Source: Janthinobacterium silvisoli
GTDB lineage: Bacteria > Pseudomonadota > Gammaproteobacteria > Burkholderiales > Burkholderiaceae_D
Length of the DNA: 64,000 bases
Direction: 5' to 3'
Assembly: GCF_014200725.1 (NCBI RefSeq)
Contig: NZ_JACHCL010000011.1
Span: forward strand, 1 to 64,000
The translations under genes and the position numbers were made by a program. Under the pieces are notes generated by a model. That model did not search any database. It was not told the origin of the DNA and saw nothing but the letters and a program-made list of their open reading frames with translations. Positions 37,381 through 46,044 of the stretch are shown here, one piece after another. Positions within the stretch are counted from its first letter, which is position 1. Each line of letters opens with the position of its first letter.

Positions 37381-38025
37381 ATGAGTATAGGTATTATCGG
37401 CGCAGGCGCCCTCGGTTCCAGCATTGCCCGCCTCCTGGCAAGGAACGGCATTGCCGCCACCATTGCCAACCGCCGCGGTCCGCAATCACTCGCGGCGCTG
37501 GTGCAGGAACTGGGGCCGGCCATCACGGCAGGGACGGTCGAAGAAGCGGCCAGCGCGGATATCGTCTTTCTTGCCTTGCGCTGGGCCGATGCCAAGCAGG
37601 CTTTGGCTCACTTGCCGGCCTGGCATGGACGTATCGTGATCGACGGCATCAACCCGGTCGAATTCCTGGACCCCAATTCGCCAGATGCCAAGGATCCGGC
37701 CAATCCGCTGGCCGCTTATGGCATCAAGGCCATCGATCTTGGAGCACAGCATTCCAGTGAATTGATCAGCCAGTTGCTGCCTGGCGCGCGCGTGGTCAAG
37801 GCATACAACCACCTCGACGCGAATGCCTACGCGGAAGCGGAAGCGAACGGTGGCAAGCGCGTGCTGTTTTATTGCGGCGATGACGCAGCGGCCAAGTCGG
37901 CAGTGCGGCAATTGATCGAAAGGACGGGTTTCTTCCCGGTGGACCTGGGCACCTTGGACGCGGGAGGCCGATTGGCCTCGCTGCCGTTTGGCGCCCTGTC
38001 AGCACATAATTTCATCCGGCTCTAA
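37381..38025 (+). CDS. NADPH-dependent F420 reductase-like / NAD(P)-binding protein
   Basis: Rossmann-fold protein of 214 aa starting MSIGIIGAGALGSSIARLLA, with the GxGxxG dinucleotide motif and the following NRRG typical of NADP preference. The family (NADPH_F420-type, F420_oxidored) includes many bacterial members that do not use F420, and the host group usually lacks that cofactor. The frame is open upstream to 37264, but CAGGAG sits 7 nt before the ATG at 37381. It lies between the Rrf2 gene and the convergent AraC gene. Confidence 0.82.
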   Translation: MSIGIIGAGALGSSIARLLARNGIAATIANRRGPQSLAALVQELGPAITAGTVEEAASADIVFLALRWADAKQALAHLPAWHGRIVIDGINPVEFLDPNSPDAKDPANPLAAYGIKAIDLGAQHSSELISQLLPGARVVKAYNHLDANAYAEAEANGGKRVLFYCGDDAAAKSAVRQLIERTGFFPVDLGTLDAGGRLASLPFGALSAHNFIRL

Positions 38026-38032
38026 GGGCAAC

Positions 38033-39028
38033 TCACGCTGCGGCGTTCAGCCGCCACCCCGCCGGCGTGACGCCTTCCCACAAATGGAAAGCACGGGTGA
38101 AGGAGTTGACTTCCTCGTAGCCCAGCAGGAAAGCGACTTCGCCTATGCCCAGGCTGGTGGCTTTCAACAGGCGGCGGGCGGATTGGTGGCGCACTTCGTC
38201 GAGCAGGTCCTGGTGCGTGGTGCCCAGTTCGCCCAGGCGGCGCTGCAAGGTGCGCACGCTCATGCCAAGCGACTTGGCTACCTTTGATATCGCGGGGCGT
38301 TCACCAGCCATGGTCTCGACCAGCGCGTCGCGCACGTCGTCGACCAGGGTGCGGCTGGCATCGTTGTTCGATAGGGCGAGATCCAGTCCCGGCAAGAGTA
38401 TCGCCAGGAATTGGGCATTGCGCTTGACCATGGGCAAGGCCAGCGCGGCTTCGTCGAAGACCATCACGTCGTGCGGGGCGTCGAAGCAGATTTCGCAGCC
38501 GAAATGCTGTTGCAGCATGATTTCATCCGCGGGCGCACGGGTCAGTTCGATGCGGCGCGGCTTGATGGGCGTATTCGTGCCTTGCTGGGCCACTTTGACG
38601 ATGCCTGCAAAGATCAGGTCGGTCAGCAGCGCCGGCGGTTCTTCATTGGCCAGCAGCCATTGAAAGCGCAAACGCGCTTCGCCATGCGCAATATCAAGCC
38701 AGACTTTTTCCGGACACACCAGGCGCTTGTAGCGGGCCAGGCGCTCCAGCCCTTCACCCAGGGTATTCGAATGCAGCGCGGCAAGCGACGCCACGTTCTC
38801 TTCATCGGTCAGCGCGGCATGCCCCAGTTGCAAGCCCAGGCCCGGATCGGCGGCGGTCTGTTCGACAGCGCGCCACAAGGCGAAAAACTCGGCCGTCGTG
38901 CCTTCCGGCCTGGCAACGTTGAAGCGCGAGCGCGGCAGTTTTGCCAGGCGCAGGACGGCATCGACATCGAGGCCGGTTTGCGCAAGATGCTCGAACAGCA
39001 CCATGGGTATGGGGACACGGTCAGCCAT
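38033..39028 (-). CDS. AraC family transcriptional regulator (arabinose-binding-domain-like type)
   Basis: Regulator of 331 aa. The N-terminal 200 residues fit the ligand-sensing domain of the OruR/GbdR-like AraC group (MVLFEHLAQTGLDVDAVL, LGLQLGHAALTDEENVASL). The two C-terminal helix-turn-helix units are ISKVAKSLGMSVRTLQRRLG and GIGEVAFLLGYEEVNSFTRAF. The frame continues 24 codons upstream, but MADRVPIPMVLF at 39028 is the likely start. It is the intact relative of the pseudogene at 35947-36622. It sits 72 bp downstream of the SnoaL-like gene in the same direction. Confidence 0.88.
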   Translation of the reverse strand: MADRVPIPMVLFEHLAQTGLDVDAVLRLAKLPRSRFNVARPEGTTAEFFALWRAVEQTAADPGLGLQLGHAALTDEENVASLAALHSNTLGEGLERLARYKRLVCPEKVWLDIAHGEARLRFQWLLANEEPPALLTDLIFAGIVKVAQQGTNTPIKPRRIELTRAPADEIMLQQHFGCEICFDAPHDVMVFDEAALALPMVKRNAQFLAILLPGLDLALSNNDASRTLVDDVRDALVETMAGERPAISKVAKSLGMSVRTLQRRLGELGTTHQDLLDEVRHQSARRLLKATSLGIGEVAFLLGYEEVNSFTRAFHLWEGVTPAGWRLNAAA

Positions 39029-39100
39029 CGTAGGGATTAGAAAGTAGTGAAGAAAGGACCAGGGACGCCTACAGTAGCATGTTGTCCCTGGCCATCTCAA

Positions 39101-39565
39101 TTAAGCTAATGGACGTTCGTCTACCCAATCGACCAGCAACTGGCGCTCCGAGAACAGCCAGACGCCATCCGCTTTCACGAAGGTATCGTGATAACGGATC
39201 GAAGCGATCATCAGGCGGCGCTTGCCGTCAGCCACCGTTACATGGTGCGCCAGGCAATATGCCACGCCGGTGGCGGTGTCGCCCGTCAAGCTCAAGATGG
39301 TGCTCTGGCCGATAAAGTGAGTCGTCGCTTCGTACTGATTCAGGGCCGCGAATACGAGAGCGAGGTCCTGGCGCGTGTGCAAGTCCATCGATGGCGTAGG
39401 GTCCTTGGCGTCCATGAACACCACGAAATGCGTGTCTTCGGTGAACAGCGCCATCTGGCCTTCGGCATCGCGGCGGTCGGCGCAATAGGCGTAGGCCTCG
39501 ACGAGTTCACGGATGGCCAGACGATCGGCAGCTTCTGCTGGGGAAATGGTGATGTGCTTGCTCAT
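39101..39565 (-). CDS. nuclear transport factor 2 / SnoaL-like protein
   Basis: Protein of 154 aa with the cone-shaped NTF2-like fold pattern (AIRELVEAYAYCADRRDAEGQMALFTEDTHF; DTFVKADGVWLFSERQLLVDW). Members include small hydrolases, isomerases and lyases as well as non-enzymes, so no reaction is assigned. It is coupled to the aldehyde dehydrogenase gene by a TAATG overlap, which suggests a joint catabolic role. Confidence 0.8.
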   Translation of the reverse strand: MSKHITISPAEAADRLAIRELVEAYAYCADRRDAEGQMALFTEDTHFVVFMDAKDPTPSMDLHTRQDLALVFAALNQYEATTHFIGQSTILSLTGDTATGVAYCLAHHVTVADGKRRLMIASIRYHDTFVKADGVWLFSERQLLVDWVDERPLA

Positions 39566-41022
39566 TAGAATGCTCCTTTGGATTCGAGGATGGCGCGTGG
39601 TTCCAGATACGCCTCAATGCCGTAGCGGCCATATTCGCGGCCGACGCCGGAATGTTTAAATCCGCCCCAGGGCGCTTGCGGATCGTCCGCCATATTATTG
39701 ATGACAACGCGGCCGGCGCGCAATTGGACGGCAACGCGGCGTGCGCGCTGCAAGTCGGTGCCGATCACGGCGGCGTGCAAGCCGTAGTTGGAATCGTTGG
39801 CGATCTGGATCGCGTCTTCGTCCGTGTCGTAGGCAATGATGGCCAGCACGGGGCCGAAAATTTCTTCCTGGGCAATCGTCATATCGTTTTTCACGTTGAC
39901 GAAGACCGTCGGTTTTACGAAATAACCGGCTTCAAAACCTTCTGGATGGCCAAGGCCTCCGACCAGCACTTCGGCTCCTTCCTCGATACCCTTGCGGATA
40001 TACGACTGCACGCGCTCATACTGGTTGAGCGACACCATCGGCCCCACCGCCGTCTTCGGGTCGGCCGGATCGCCGACGGCAAAGACGCGCATCACTTCCT
40101 GCGTGACTTGCTTGACTTCTTCCAGGCGGCTCTTTGGCACCAGCAAACGCGTGCCGGCGGCGCAAGCCTGGCCGCTGTTGAGGAAAGCCATGATCAAGGC
40201 CGATGGGATCGCTTGGCCCAGGTCAGCGTCGTCCAGCACGATGGTGGGCGACTTGCCGCCCAGTTCCAGGGTGACGCGCTTCATGGTCGCCGCGCCTTCG
40301 CGCATGATGTGTTGACCAACGCCAACCGAACCCGTGAACGAGATCTTGTCCACGTCCGGGTGGCGCACCAATTCCGCGCCAACCACGTCGCCGCGCCCCG
40401 TGACCACGTTGAGCAAGCCCTTGGGCAAGTTGGCCGCATGCAGCGCTTCGAGCAAGACGCGGGTTTGCAGCGAGCATAGTTCGCTGGGCTTGACGACAAC
40501 AGTACAACCGGCGGCCACGGCCGAGGCCAGTTTCAGGCAAATGAACAGGGCGTTGGCGTTCCACGCGGTAATCAAACCGGCGACACCGACCGCTTCCTGG
40601 GTCACGGTGGTAGTGCCCCAACTGCTTTCCAGCGGCATGTCTTGCAGTGCAACTTCTGCCGCATGGAAGGCGTTGATGGCGGCTTCCACGATCAGGCGGG
40701 AAAACTGCACTACGCCGCCATATTCTTCCACCATGGCGGCGGTCAGGTCATCCACGCGGGCCGAAGTGGCGGCATGCAGGCGGCGCAGGATTTGCGTCCG
40801 CTCTTCCTTGCTGGACTGGCTGTAGCTGGGGAAGGCGCGTCTGGCGGCAGCGATGGCAAGCCGTGTATCTTCCTCGTCGGCCAGGGTGGCGTGGCCGATG
40901 ACGGCGCGGTCGGTGGGGCGGATGATGTCGACGACTTCACGGCCGTGCGACTCGACGAAAGCGCCATTGATGTAATGGGTGGTGATGGTCTGGATCGTAT
41001 CTTTTGCAACAGAGGTGTTCAT
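39565..41022 (-). CDS. aldehyde dehydrogenase family protein
   Basis: NAD(P)-dependent dehydrogenase of 485 aa. The catalytic residues are Cys287 (LNSGQACAAG), Glu254 (LELGGKSP) and Asn155 (WNAN); the cofactor stretch FTGSVGVG is present. The substrate is unknown. It is the first gene of a minus-strand group with the SnoaL-like protein and the AraC regulator. A 182-bp gap separates it from the LysR gene on the same strand upstream. Confidence 0.9.
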   Translation of the reverse strand: MNTSVAKDTIQTITTHYINGAFVESHGREVVDIIRPTDRAVIGHATLADEEDTRLAIAAARRAFPSYSQSSKEERTQILRRLHAATSARVDDLTAAMVEEYGGVVQFSRLIVEAAINAFHAAEVALQDMPLESSWGTTTVTQEAVGVAGLITAWNANALFICLKLASAVAAGCTVVVKPSELCSLQTRVLLEALHAANLPKGLLNVVTGRGDVVGAELVRHPDVDKISFTGSVGVGQHIMREGAATMKRVTLELGGKSPTIVLDDADLGQAIPSALIMAFLNSGQACAAGTRLLVPKSRLEEVKQVTQEVMRVFAVGDPADPKTAVGPMVSLNQYERVQSYIRKGIEEGAEVLVGGLGHPEGFEAGYFVKPTVFVNVKNDMTIAQEEIFGPVLAIIAYDTDEDAIQIANDSNYGLHAAVIGTDLQRARRVAVQLRAGRVVINNMADDPQAPWGGFKHSGVGREYGRYGIEAYLEPRAILESKGAF

Positions 41023-41204
41023 GGCTAACCTTTATGGAATGATGGGCAGCAAAGGGACGATAGCCCCGTCAAGCAAGCCACTTTGAGGCCCGCTGACAGT
41101 GCACAAGTCCAGAGTAAAACTACTGCGCGCCACGCGCCAATCAGATCGCGCCAAAGTTACATCACATAACGCCAAACTGTATCGCTGCTTTTTATCTCCT
41201 CAAA

Positions 41205-42146
41205 TCAAGCGGTAAAACTGTCGCCTGGCCCCTGGCTAGCCAGCAGTTTCTGCAAAGCTCCTTCGTTCAGCGATGGCTGGCTTTTGAAAGCTTCTGAAAA
41301 GAAATCCATGAAGACGCTGGCCCTGCGCGGCATCAGCCTGGCCGCTGAATAGACAATCTGGATCGGCACCGGCTGCGGGCTAAAATCGGTCAGCAGCAGC
41401 TTCACCTCACCACGGCGCACGGCGTCTTCGAACATCCACAGGGGACCATAACCAATACCCAGGCCATCGATCACGGCCTGATACACGCCATCGAGCGTGT
41501 TGGACTTCAGGCTACCCTTGATGGCCACCTCGCCATCGCTGAAGAGCCAGGAGCTGCCAGCGGAAAACAAGGTATAGGCGATGCAGTTATGCTGCGCCAG
41601 GTCTGTCGGCAGCTTCGGCGCCGGATTCTTTTGCAGGTAGCCGGTACTGGCGACACATACACGCTCGGACGCGCCTATGCGCCGGGCACGCAGGTTGCTA
41701 TCTTTCAAGGTACCGATGCGGATGGCCAGGTCGATCCCGTCTTCCACCATGTCGATAAAGCGGTCACTGATCTGCACGTCGATTTCCATCCCGGGATGCT
41801 GTTCCAGAAATGTCACCACCCATGGCAGCAACTGGGTGCGGCCAAGTGAAGTGGGGCAACTCACTTTCAGCACGCCGCCGGGTTTGTCTTCTCCCCGGGC
41901 ATTGGATTCAGCCTCGGCAATCGCATCGAGCACTTGCCGCACTTCCGCGTAGTAGCGCTCGCCTTCCGCCGTCATCGTCAGCTTGCGCGTCGAACGGTGC
42001 AGCAGCCGCGTACCGAGATGCTGTTCCAGCGCCGCAATGTTACGGCTCACGTTAGGTTGCCCCGTGCCCAGCTCGCGCGCCACGGCCGAAAAGCTGCCGG
42101 TTTCCACCGCGCGCACGAAGCATTGCATGAGTAAAAGACGATCCAA
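41205..42146 (-). CDS. LysR family transcriptional regulator
   Basis: Regulator of 313 aa with an N-terminal winged helix (FVRAVETGSFSAVARELGTGQPNVSRNIAALEQHLGTRLLHR) and the periplasmic-binding-protein-like effector domain after about residue 90. It starts with TTG, 6 nt after AAAGGAG. It is divergent from an SDR gene 193 bp away, and a T-N11-A dyad lies between them, so it probably controls that gene. Confidence 0.9.
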   Translation of the reverse strand: MDRLLLMQCFVRAVETGSFSAVARELGTGQPNVSRNIAALEQHLGTRLLHRSTRKLTMTAEGERYYAEVRQVLDAIAEAESNARGEDKPGGVLKVSCPTSLGRTQLLPWVVTFLEQHPGMEIDVQISDRFIDMVEDGIDLAIRIGTLKDSNLRARRIGASERVCVASTGYLQKNPAPKLPTDLAQHNCIAYTLFSAGSSWLFSDGEVAIKGSLKSNTLDGVYQAVIDGLGIGYGPLWMFEDAVRRGEVKLLLTDFSPQPVPIQIVYSAARLMPRRASVFMDFFSEAFKSQPSLNEGALQKLLASQGPGDSFTA

Positions 42147-42191
42147 TTGATGCTCCTTTAGCTATAGCTACCGTCACTACCAAGCTTATTC

Positions 42192-42206
42192 ATGCCTTTT
42201 AGGCAT
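42192..42206. promoter_or_regulatory. LysR-type box between LysR and SDR genes
   Basis: ATGCCTTTTAGGCAT is a perfect 6-bp dyad with a 3-nt centre and fits the T-N11-A rule of LysR-type operators. It lies in the divergent promoter region. Confidence 0.6.
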
Positions 42207-42339
42207 AGGCATTATACGGCTGGATGGTCTTATCGGCGGCTAGCCCCGCCCCGATACTTGCTTCATGGGTAGCTTGGATGCAAGGCAAACCTGGCCCTCG
42301 CAAGCAAGCCCTTCACCTGACCATTAATGGAGTATCGAC

Positions 42340-43089
42340 ATGAGCAATCTTCAAGGTAAAGTCGCCGTCATCACGGGCGGCAGCAGCGGCATCGGCCTGG
42401 CAACGGCGCAACGTTTCGTCAAGGAAGGCGCGTACGTCTACATCACCGGCCGCCGCCAATCCGAGCTGGACAAGGCAGTCGCACTGATCGGCAACAACGT
42501 CACCGCCGTGCAAGGCGACGTCACCAGCCTGCCCGACCTGGACCGCCTGTACGCCACCATCCAGGCCGAAAAAGGCCAGCTCGACATCGTGGTGGCCAAC
42601 TCCGGCATCGTGGAACCAAAGTCGACCGCTGACGCGAACGAAACGCACTTCGACAAGACCTTCAACATCAATGCCAAAGGCGTGTTCTACACCGTGCAAA
42701 AAGCCTTGCCACTGATCAGCAATGGCGGCGCCATCATCGTGGTCTCGTCCATCGTCTCGTCCAAGGGTTTCCCTGGCTACGCCACCTACAGCGCCACCAA
42801 GGCGGCAGTGCGTTCCTTCGTCCGTACCTGGACCATGGAACTGAAAGAACGCGGCATCCGCGTCAACACCGTGAGCCCAGGACCGGTCGACACACCGATG
42901 ATCGACAGCCAGGCTGAGAGCAAGGAAGGCGCCGACCAGGTACGTGCCTTCTTCGCTACCCAGGTGCCTCTGGGCCGCATGGGTCAGGCAGACGAAATCG
43001 CTGCTGCTGCCCTGTTCCTGGCGTCCGATGAAAGCAGCTATATCGCCGGTATCGATTTGCCAGTGGACGGCGGCATGGCGCAGGTTTAA
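42340..43089 (+). CDS. SDR family oxidoreductase
   Basis: Classical short-chain dehydrogenase of 249 aa. It has TGGSSGIG (12-19), NSG (in VVANSGIVE) in place of NNAG, catalytic Ser136/137, Y150 and K154 (YSATK). It is similar in type to the LysR-linked SDRs that act on small ketones or quinones; the substrate is unknown. A short 82-bp gap leads to the DUF1993 gene in the same direction, so they may be co-transcribed. Confidence 0.9.
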   Translation: MSNLQGKVAVITGGSSGIGLATAQRFVKEGAYVYITGRRQSELDKAVALIGNNVTAVQGDVTSLPDLDRLYATIQAEKGQLDIVVANSGIVEPKSTADANETHFDKTFNINAKGVFYTVQKALPLISNGGAIIVVSSIVSSKGFPGYATYSATKAAVRSFVRTWTMELKERGIRVNTVSPGPVDTPMIDSQAESKEGADQVRAFFATQVPLGRMGQADEIAAAALFLASDESSYIAGIDLPVDGGMAQV

Positions 43090-43170
43090 GCATGATCGGG
43101 CACTTGCATCTGACAGGGTGCAAGTGCTGGTTTGTCTACACCCCGTACAACCAACACAACAGGAACCATC

Positions 43171-43749
43171 ATGTCCCTCTCCATGTACGATGCGTCCATC
43201 CCGGTATTGATCCGCGGCCTGGCCATCATGTCCCACTATCTCGACAAGGCAGCAGCCTATGCGATCGAAAAGAATATTCCCGTCTCGGTGCTGCTACAGG
43301 CGCGCCTGGCGCCGGACATGCTGCCACTGGCTGGCCAGGTGCAACGCGCCAGCGACAACGCCAAGGGTGGTGCGGCTCGCCTGGCAGGGATCACCGGCCC
43401 CAACTTCGCCGATACCGAAACCACGCTCGAAGAGTTACAGGAACGCGTGGCCAAGACCGTCGCTTTCCTTGAAACGATCACGCCGGAACAACTGGAAGGC
43501 AGCGAGAGCCGTAGCAACGAGCTGCGCTTTCGCAGCATCAACGGCGTCATGCGCGGCGATGTCTATCTGCTGAGTTTTTTGCTGCCGAACTTTTTCTTCC
43601 ACATTACGACCGCGCACGACATCCTGCGCCACAACGGCTGCCAGCTCAACAAGCGCGACTACATCGGCTCCGACAGCCTGAGCTACGTCAATCCGCCAGT
43701 AACCAGCTTCTTTGGCTGGCACCCCGCCGGCACGGCCACTTTAAAATAG
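43171..43749 (+). CDS. DUF1993 family protein
   Basis: Protein of 192 aa that matches the DUF1993 pattern (SMYDASIPVLIRGLAIMSHYLDKA at the start; LPNFFFHITTAHDILRHNG). These resemble the DinB/YfiT-like four-helix bundles, with conserved histidines that may bind metal. Function unknown. The ATG at 43171 has AGGAACC upstream and gives the conserved N-terminus. Its 3' end overlaps the convergent YhaV gene by 9 bp. Confidence 0.82.
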   Translation: MSLSMYDASIPVLIRGLAIMSHYLDKAAAYAIEKNIPVSVLLQARLAPDMLPLAGQVQRASDNAKGGAARLAGITGPNFADTETTLEELQERVAKTVAFLETITPEQLEGSESRSNELRFRSINGVMRGDVYLLSFLLPNFFFHITTAHDILRHNGCQLNKRDYIGSDSLSYVNPPVTSFFGWHPAGTATLK

Positions 43750-44250
43750 CGGGCTTTTTTTCTCGCCGAGCTGATCCAACCGCCCCTGCCCTGCTTGCGC
43801 CTCGTTCAGCAAGGCAAGCCAGTCGTCCGGCGGATATCCACTTGCCAGCATCTTGCGGAACACCCGGTAAGCATCATCGTCGCTTTCATAAGCGCGCTTG
43901 GTATCAAGATCGTTGACCCAGGCGTACACGATGATTTTGCTTTCCAGGTGGTAGCGAAAAAATAGCCGATATTGCTGAAAGAACTTGGCGCGGAACCAGT
44001 GCGTATGATGGCCACCCAGGGTATGGCCCTGGCGGTATTCGGAACGTGTCGGATCTTGCGGAATCACATCAAAAGCCAGCCTGGCGATGGCGGCAAGACG
44101 TTTGCTTGCATTCTTGTTTGCATAGCCCAGCGGATCTTTCAGACGCAAGCTTTCCACTTTCCGTATCAAGGCTTCCAGCGCGTCAAGAAACAAGGGATGG
44201 GCAAAAATAGTCCAGCCATTGACGACCAGCGGCTTGGTCCTCAGCGGCAT
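43741..44250 (-). CDS. yhaV: type II toxin YhaV family
   Basis: Ribonuclease toxin (169 aa) of the YhaV/RelE-like group. Conserved features are VNGWTIFAHPLFLDALEAL at the start, RLAAIARLAFDVIPQDP, GHHTHWFRAKFFQQYRLFFRYH and VYAWVNDLDTKRAYES. It cleaves mRNA in known members and is neutralised by PrlF. Its ATG is fused to the prlF stop (TAATG), so the pair is translationally coupled. It ends inside the last codons of the DUF1993 gene on the other strand. Confidence 0.9.
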   Translation of the reverse strand: MPLRTKPLVVNGWTIFAHPLFLDALEALIRKVESLRLKDPLGYANKNASKRLAAIARLAFDVIPQDPTRSEYRQGHTLGGHHTHWFRAKFFQQYRLFFRYHLESKIIVYAWVNDLDTKRAYESDDDAYRVFRKMLASGYPPDDWLALLNEAQAGQGRLDQLGEKKSPLF

Positions 44251-44588
44251 TACTCGTCGTCCTCAAGCAAGGAGGCATCCAGATCGACGTCCACCTGACC
44301 GACCAGCGCATCAATACGGGCAAGCAAGGCCGTATCGACGGCGCTTATCCGCTCAGGATGCCGGGCAATGTCAACCGCCAGAAAGCTCAAAAACTGATCC
44401 AGCACAGGATCAGCCTCATCGGGCGGCACGGCACGGGCAATCACCACCGTACCATCCGGACGTATCGTGTATTGCAACTTGTCGCGTTTGCCCAGCTTGA
44501 GCGCACGGCGCACGGGTTCCGGAACGGTCGTCTGGTAACGATCCGTGAGCGTCGACTCGGCTTCCAGCGCAGCATTCATGGTAATCAT
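44250..44588 (-). CDS. prlF: PrlF family antitoxin
   Basis: Antitoxin (112 aa) with an N-terminal AbrB-like swapped-hairpin DNA-binding fold (about 14-55; DRYQTTVPEPVRRALKLG). The C-terminal half binds the toxin in known pairs. The gene lies first in the prlF-yhaV operon and very likely represses it through the palindrome at 44612-44633, which covers the promoter. Confidence 0.9.
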   Translation of the reverse strand: MITMNAALEAESTLTDRYQTTVPEPVRRALKLGKRDKLQYTIRPDGTVVIARAVPPDEADPVLDQFLSFLAVDIARHPERISAVDTALLARIDALVGQVDVDLDASLLEDDE

Positions 44589-44604
44589 CTCAAGGATAGG
44601 GACA

Positions 44605-44646
44605 GTGTCAATGGTAATGCAAATGCATTACCAAGTCAATTGACAC
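44605..44646 (-). promoter_or_regulatory. prlF-yhaV promoter and palindromic operator
   Basis: Two perfect 10-bp arms, TGGTAATGCA (44612-44621) and TGCATTACCA (44624-44633), are separated by AA. Outer arms GTGTCAAT (44605-44612) and ATTGACAC (44639-44646) form a second perfect inverted repeat. On the minus strand TTGACT (44634-44639) and TACCAT (44611-44616) are 17 nt apart and fit -35 and -10. The inner palindrome fills the spacer, so bound PrlF would block RNA polymerase. Confidence 0.7.
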
Positions 44647-44751
44647 AACTCAGTCGCTTCCATTTAAATTATTTAATGAACACCCCTAAAGATGAAATTA
44701 AATATATACTTAACACATAAAATATACGCATAATATCAAACAGAGGATTCT

Positions 44752-45717
44752 ATGACGCTCCCGCATCTCAAGAAGCACCGACTTCTGGCAGGACTAACGC
44801 AGGCTGAAGTCGCCATCGCCATGGGGATTGCCCAACCGAGCTATCAGCGCTGGGAAACAGGCGCCACAAAAATTCCAAAAAACAGTATCCGTAAGTTAGC
44901 GAAAGTCCTTGGAACAACTATCGCAGAAATTGAAGGTACGCCTCTGCCGTTTGACTATTTGGGTATTCAACAGAATGGAGATGGGGCTCGCAGTTACTTC
45001 GGCGAAATTGTTATTCATTTTAATTCGGGAAATCCATCCCTGTTACTTCCAATCTCTGAGAAGGAACGTGATCGCCTGTACTCGCAGCTAGAAGAAACAG
45101 GAAGTGGATTTTCCGTTGAAAGCCTGGACAATCAAGTGATCTATGTCAGGCGGGCAGCCGTTACAGATATCTTTTTATCAAGCGACGCCTATGACGACTA
45201 CGGACCTGAACATGGCAGCTACGAACATCATTTGGGTATTTATCCTGATGACGATTTTTGGCATATCGTCGAATTCTTTGAAGATCCGACATTTGTAGAA
45301 GAAGACTACGGGTTGCAGCGAACCAAGGAGGTATTTGAAAAGATATCGCTTAGTGAGGAAGACCTCAACGATCTAGTCGCTAAAGGGCATGTAACGGAGG
45401 ACTCCCGTGCAGAAGTTAGAGAAGAAGCGGACAAGCGTACAGCAGCATTTTATGCGCGCGCAACTACGGTGACTTGGCAACTATCATCGGGAAAAAAGCG
45501 CCAAGAATACATTGATAGCAACCAGACAATTTCTGATATGTTCAGTATGTTGGAACGTGCGGCCGATGATGAGAAACACATGATCTGCTTACCAGCTGAA
45601 GGCTATCACCGATCCATCTTCATCAATCCGACAGCAATCGACTTTATTTCTGTTCCTGCACACAAATTGAGAGATGGTTTTTTAACAAGCATAGAAAATG
45701 ATATGGATTCACAATGA
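44752..45717 (+). CDS. XRE-type helix-turn-helix protein with unknown C-terminal region
   Basis: Protein of 321 aa. Residues 5-60 form a Cro/CI-type helix-turn-helix (LLAGLTQAEVAIAMGIAQPSYQRWETG). The rest is not recognised as a named family. Two segments seem to repeat one pattern: about 83-142 (EIVIHFNSG ... VIYVRRAAVTDIFLS) and 240-302 (VTWQLSSGKK ... SIFINPTAIDFISVP), each a beta strand, a helix, and a closing strand pair. An acidic stretch joins them. The gene is AT-rich relative to its neighbours and has a GAGG ribosome binding site. It is divergent from the prlF-yhaV pair. Confidence 0.75.
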   Translation: MTLPHLKKHRLLAGLTQAEVAIAMGIAQPSYQRWETGATKIPKNSIRKLAKVLGTTIAEIEGTPLPFDYLGIQQNGDGARSYFGEIVIHFNSGNPSLLLPISEKERDRLYSQLEETGSGFSVESLDNQVIYVRRAAVTDIFLSSDAYDDYGPEHGSYEHHLGIYPDDDFWHIVEFFEDPTFVEEDYGLQRTKEVFEKISLSEEDLNDLVAKGHVTEDSRAEVREEADKRTAAFYARATTVTWQLSSGKKRQEYIDSNQTISDMFSMLERAADDEKHMICLPAEGYHRSIFINPTAIDFISVPAHKLRDGFLTSIENDMDSQ

Positions 45718-46044
45718 TGTTCGCTTAATTGATTGGCGTCGAATAGTGGCAATCTTTACTTAAGATAAACGAGTAATAGCGGCAAACACCGTCACGTCAC
45801 TAACACCACAGCAATACCAAAGTCAGTTACTCCTGCCACAAGCGCCGCGCATGTTTGGCACGCCCCGCAGCCGCGAACCGGCACAGGTATCCAGGTAAAT
45901 AATTTCCACGCCGCACAAGAACATGGCATTTTGCTATTCTGCGGTATGATTTCCGATCAAGCGGCTGTGCCCGGCACCTGCCCTGTCCGCCCCTCTCTTC
46001 CAGCTCCGCCACGCTTGCGTAGCCATTCTGCCTAAGGAACTTTT
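45718..46044. other. gene-free stretch upstream of the AI-2E family gene
   Basis: No credible gene; a 61-codon minus-strand frame here has no ribosome binding site and odd composition. TATGAT at 45945-45950 could be a -10 for the next gene, but no good -35 is present. Confidence 0.5.

Noticed and set aside
43722-43762. Terminator between the DUF1993 and YhaV genes
   Set aside because: The GC arms are only 5 bp, with a loop of about 20 nt, and the T run lies inside the YhaV coding end.
45827-46012. 61-codon frame on the minus strand before the AI-2E gene
   Set aside because: No ribosome binding site, no motif, and a composition like random GC-rich DNA.
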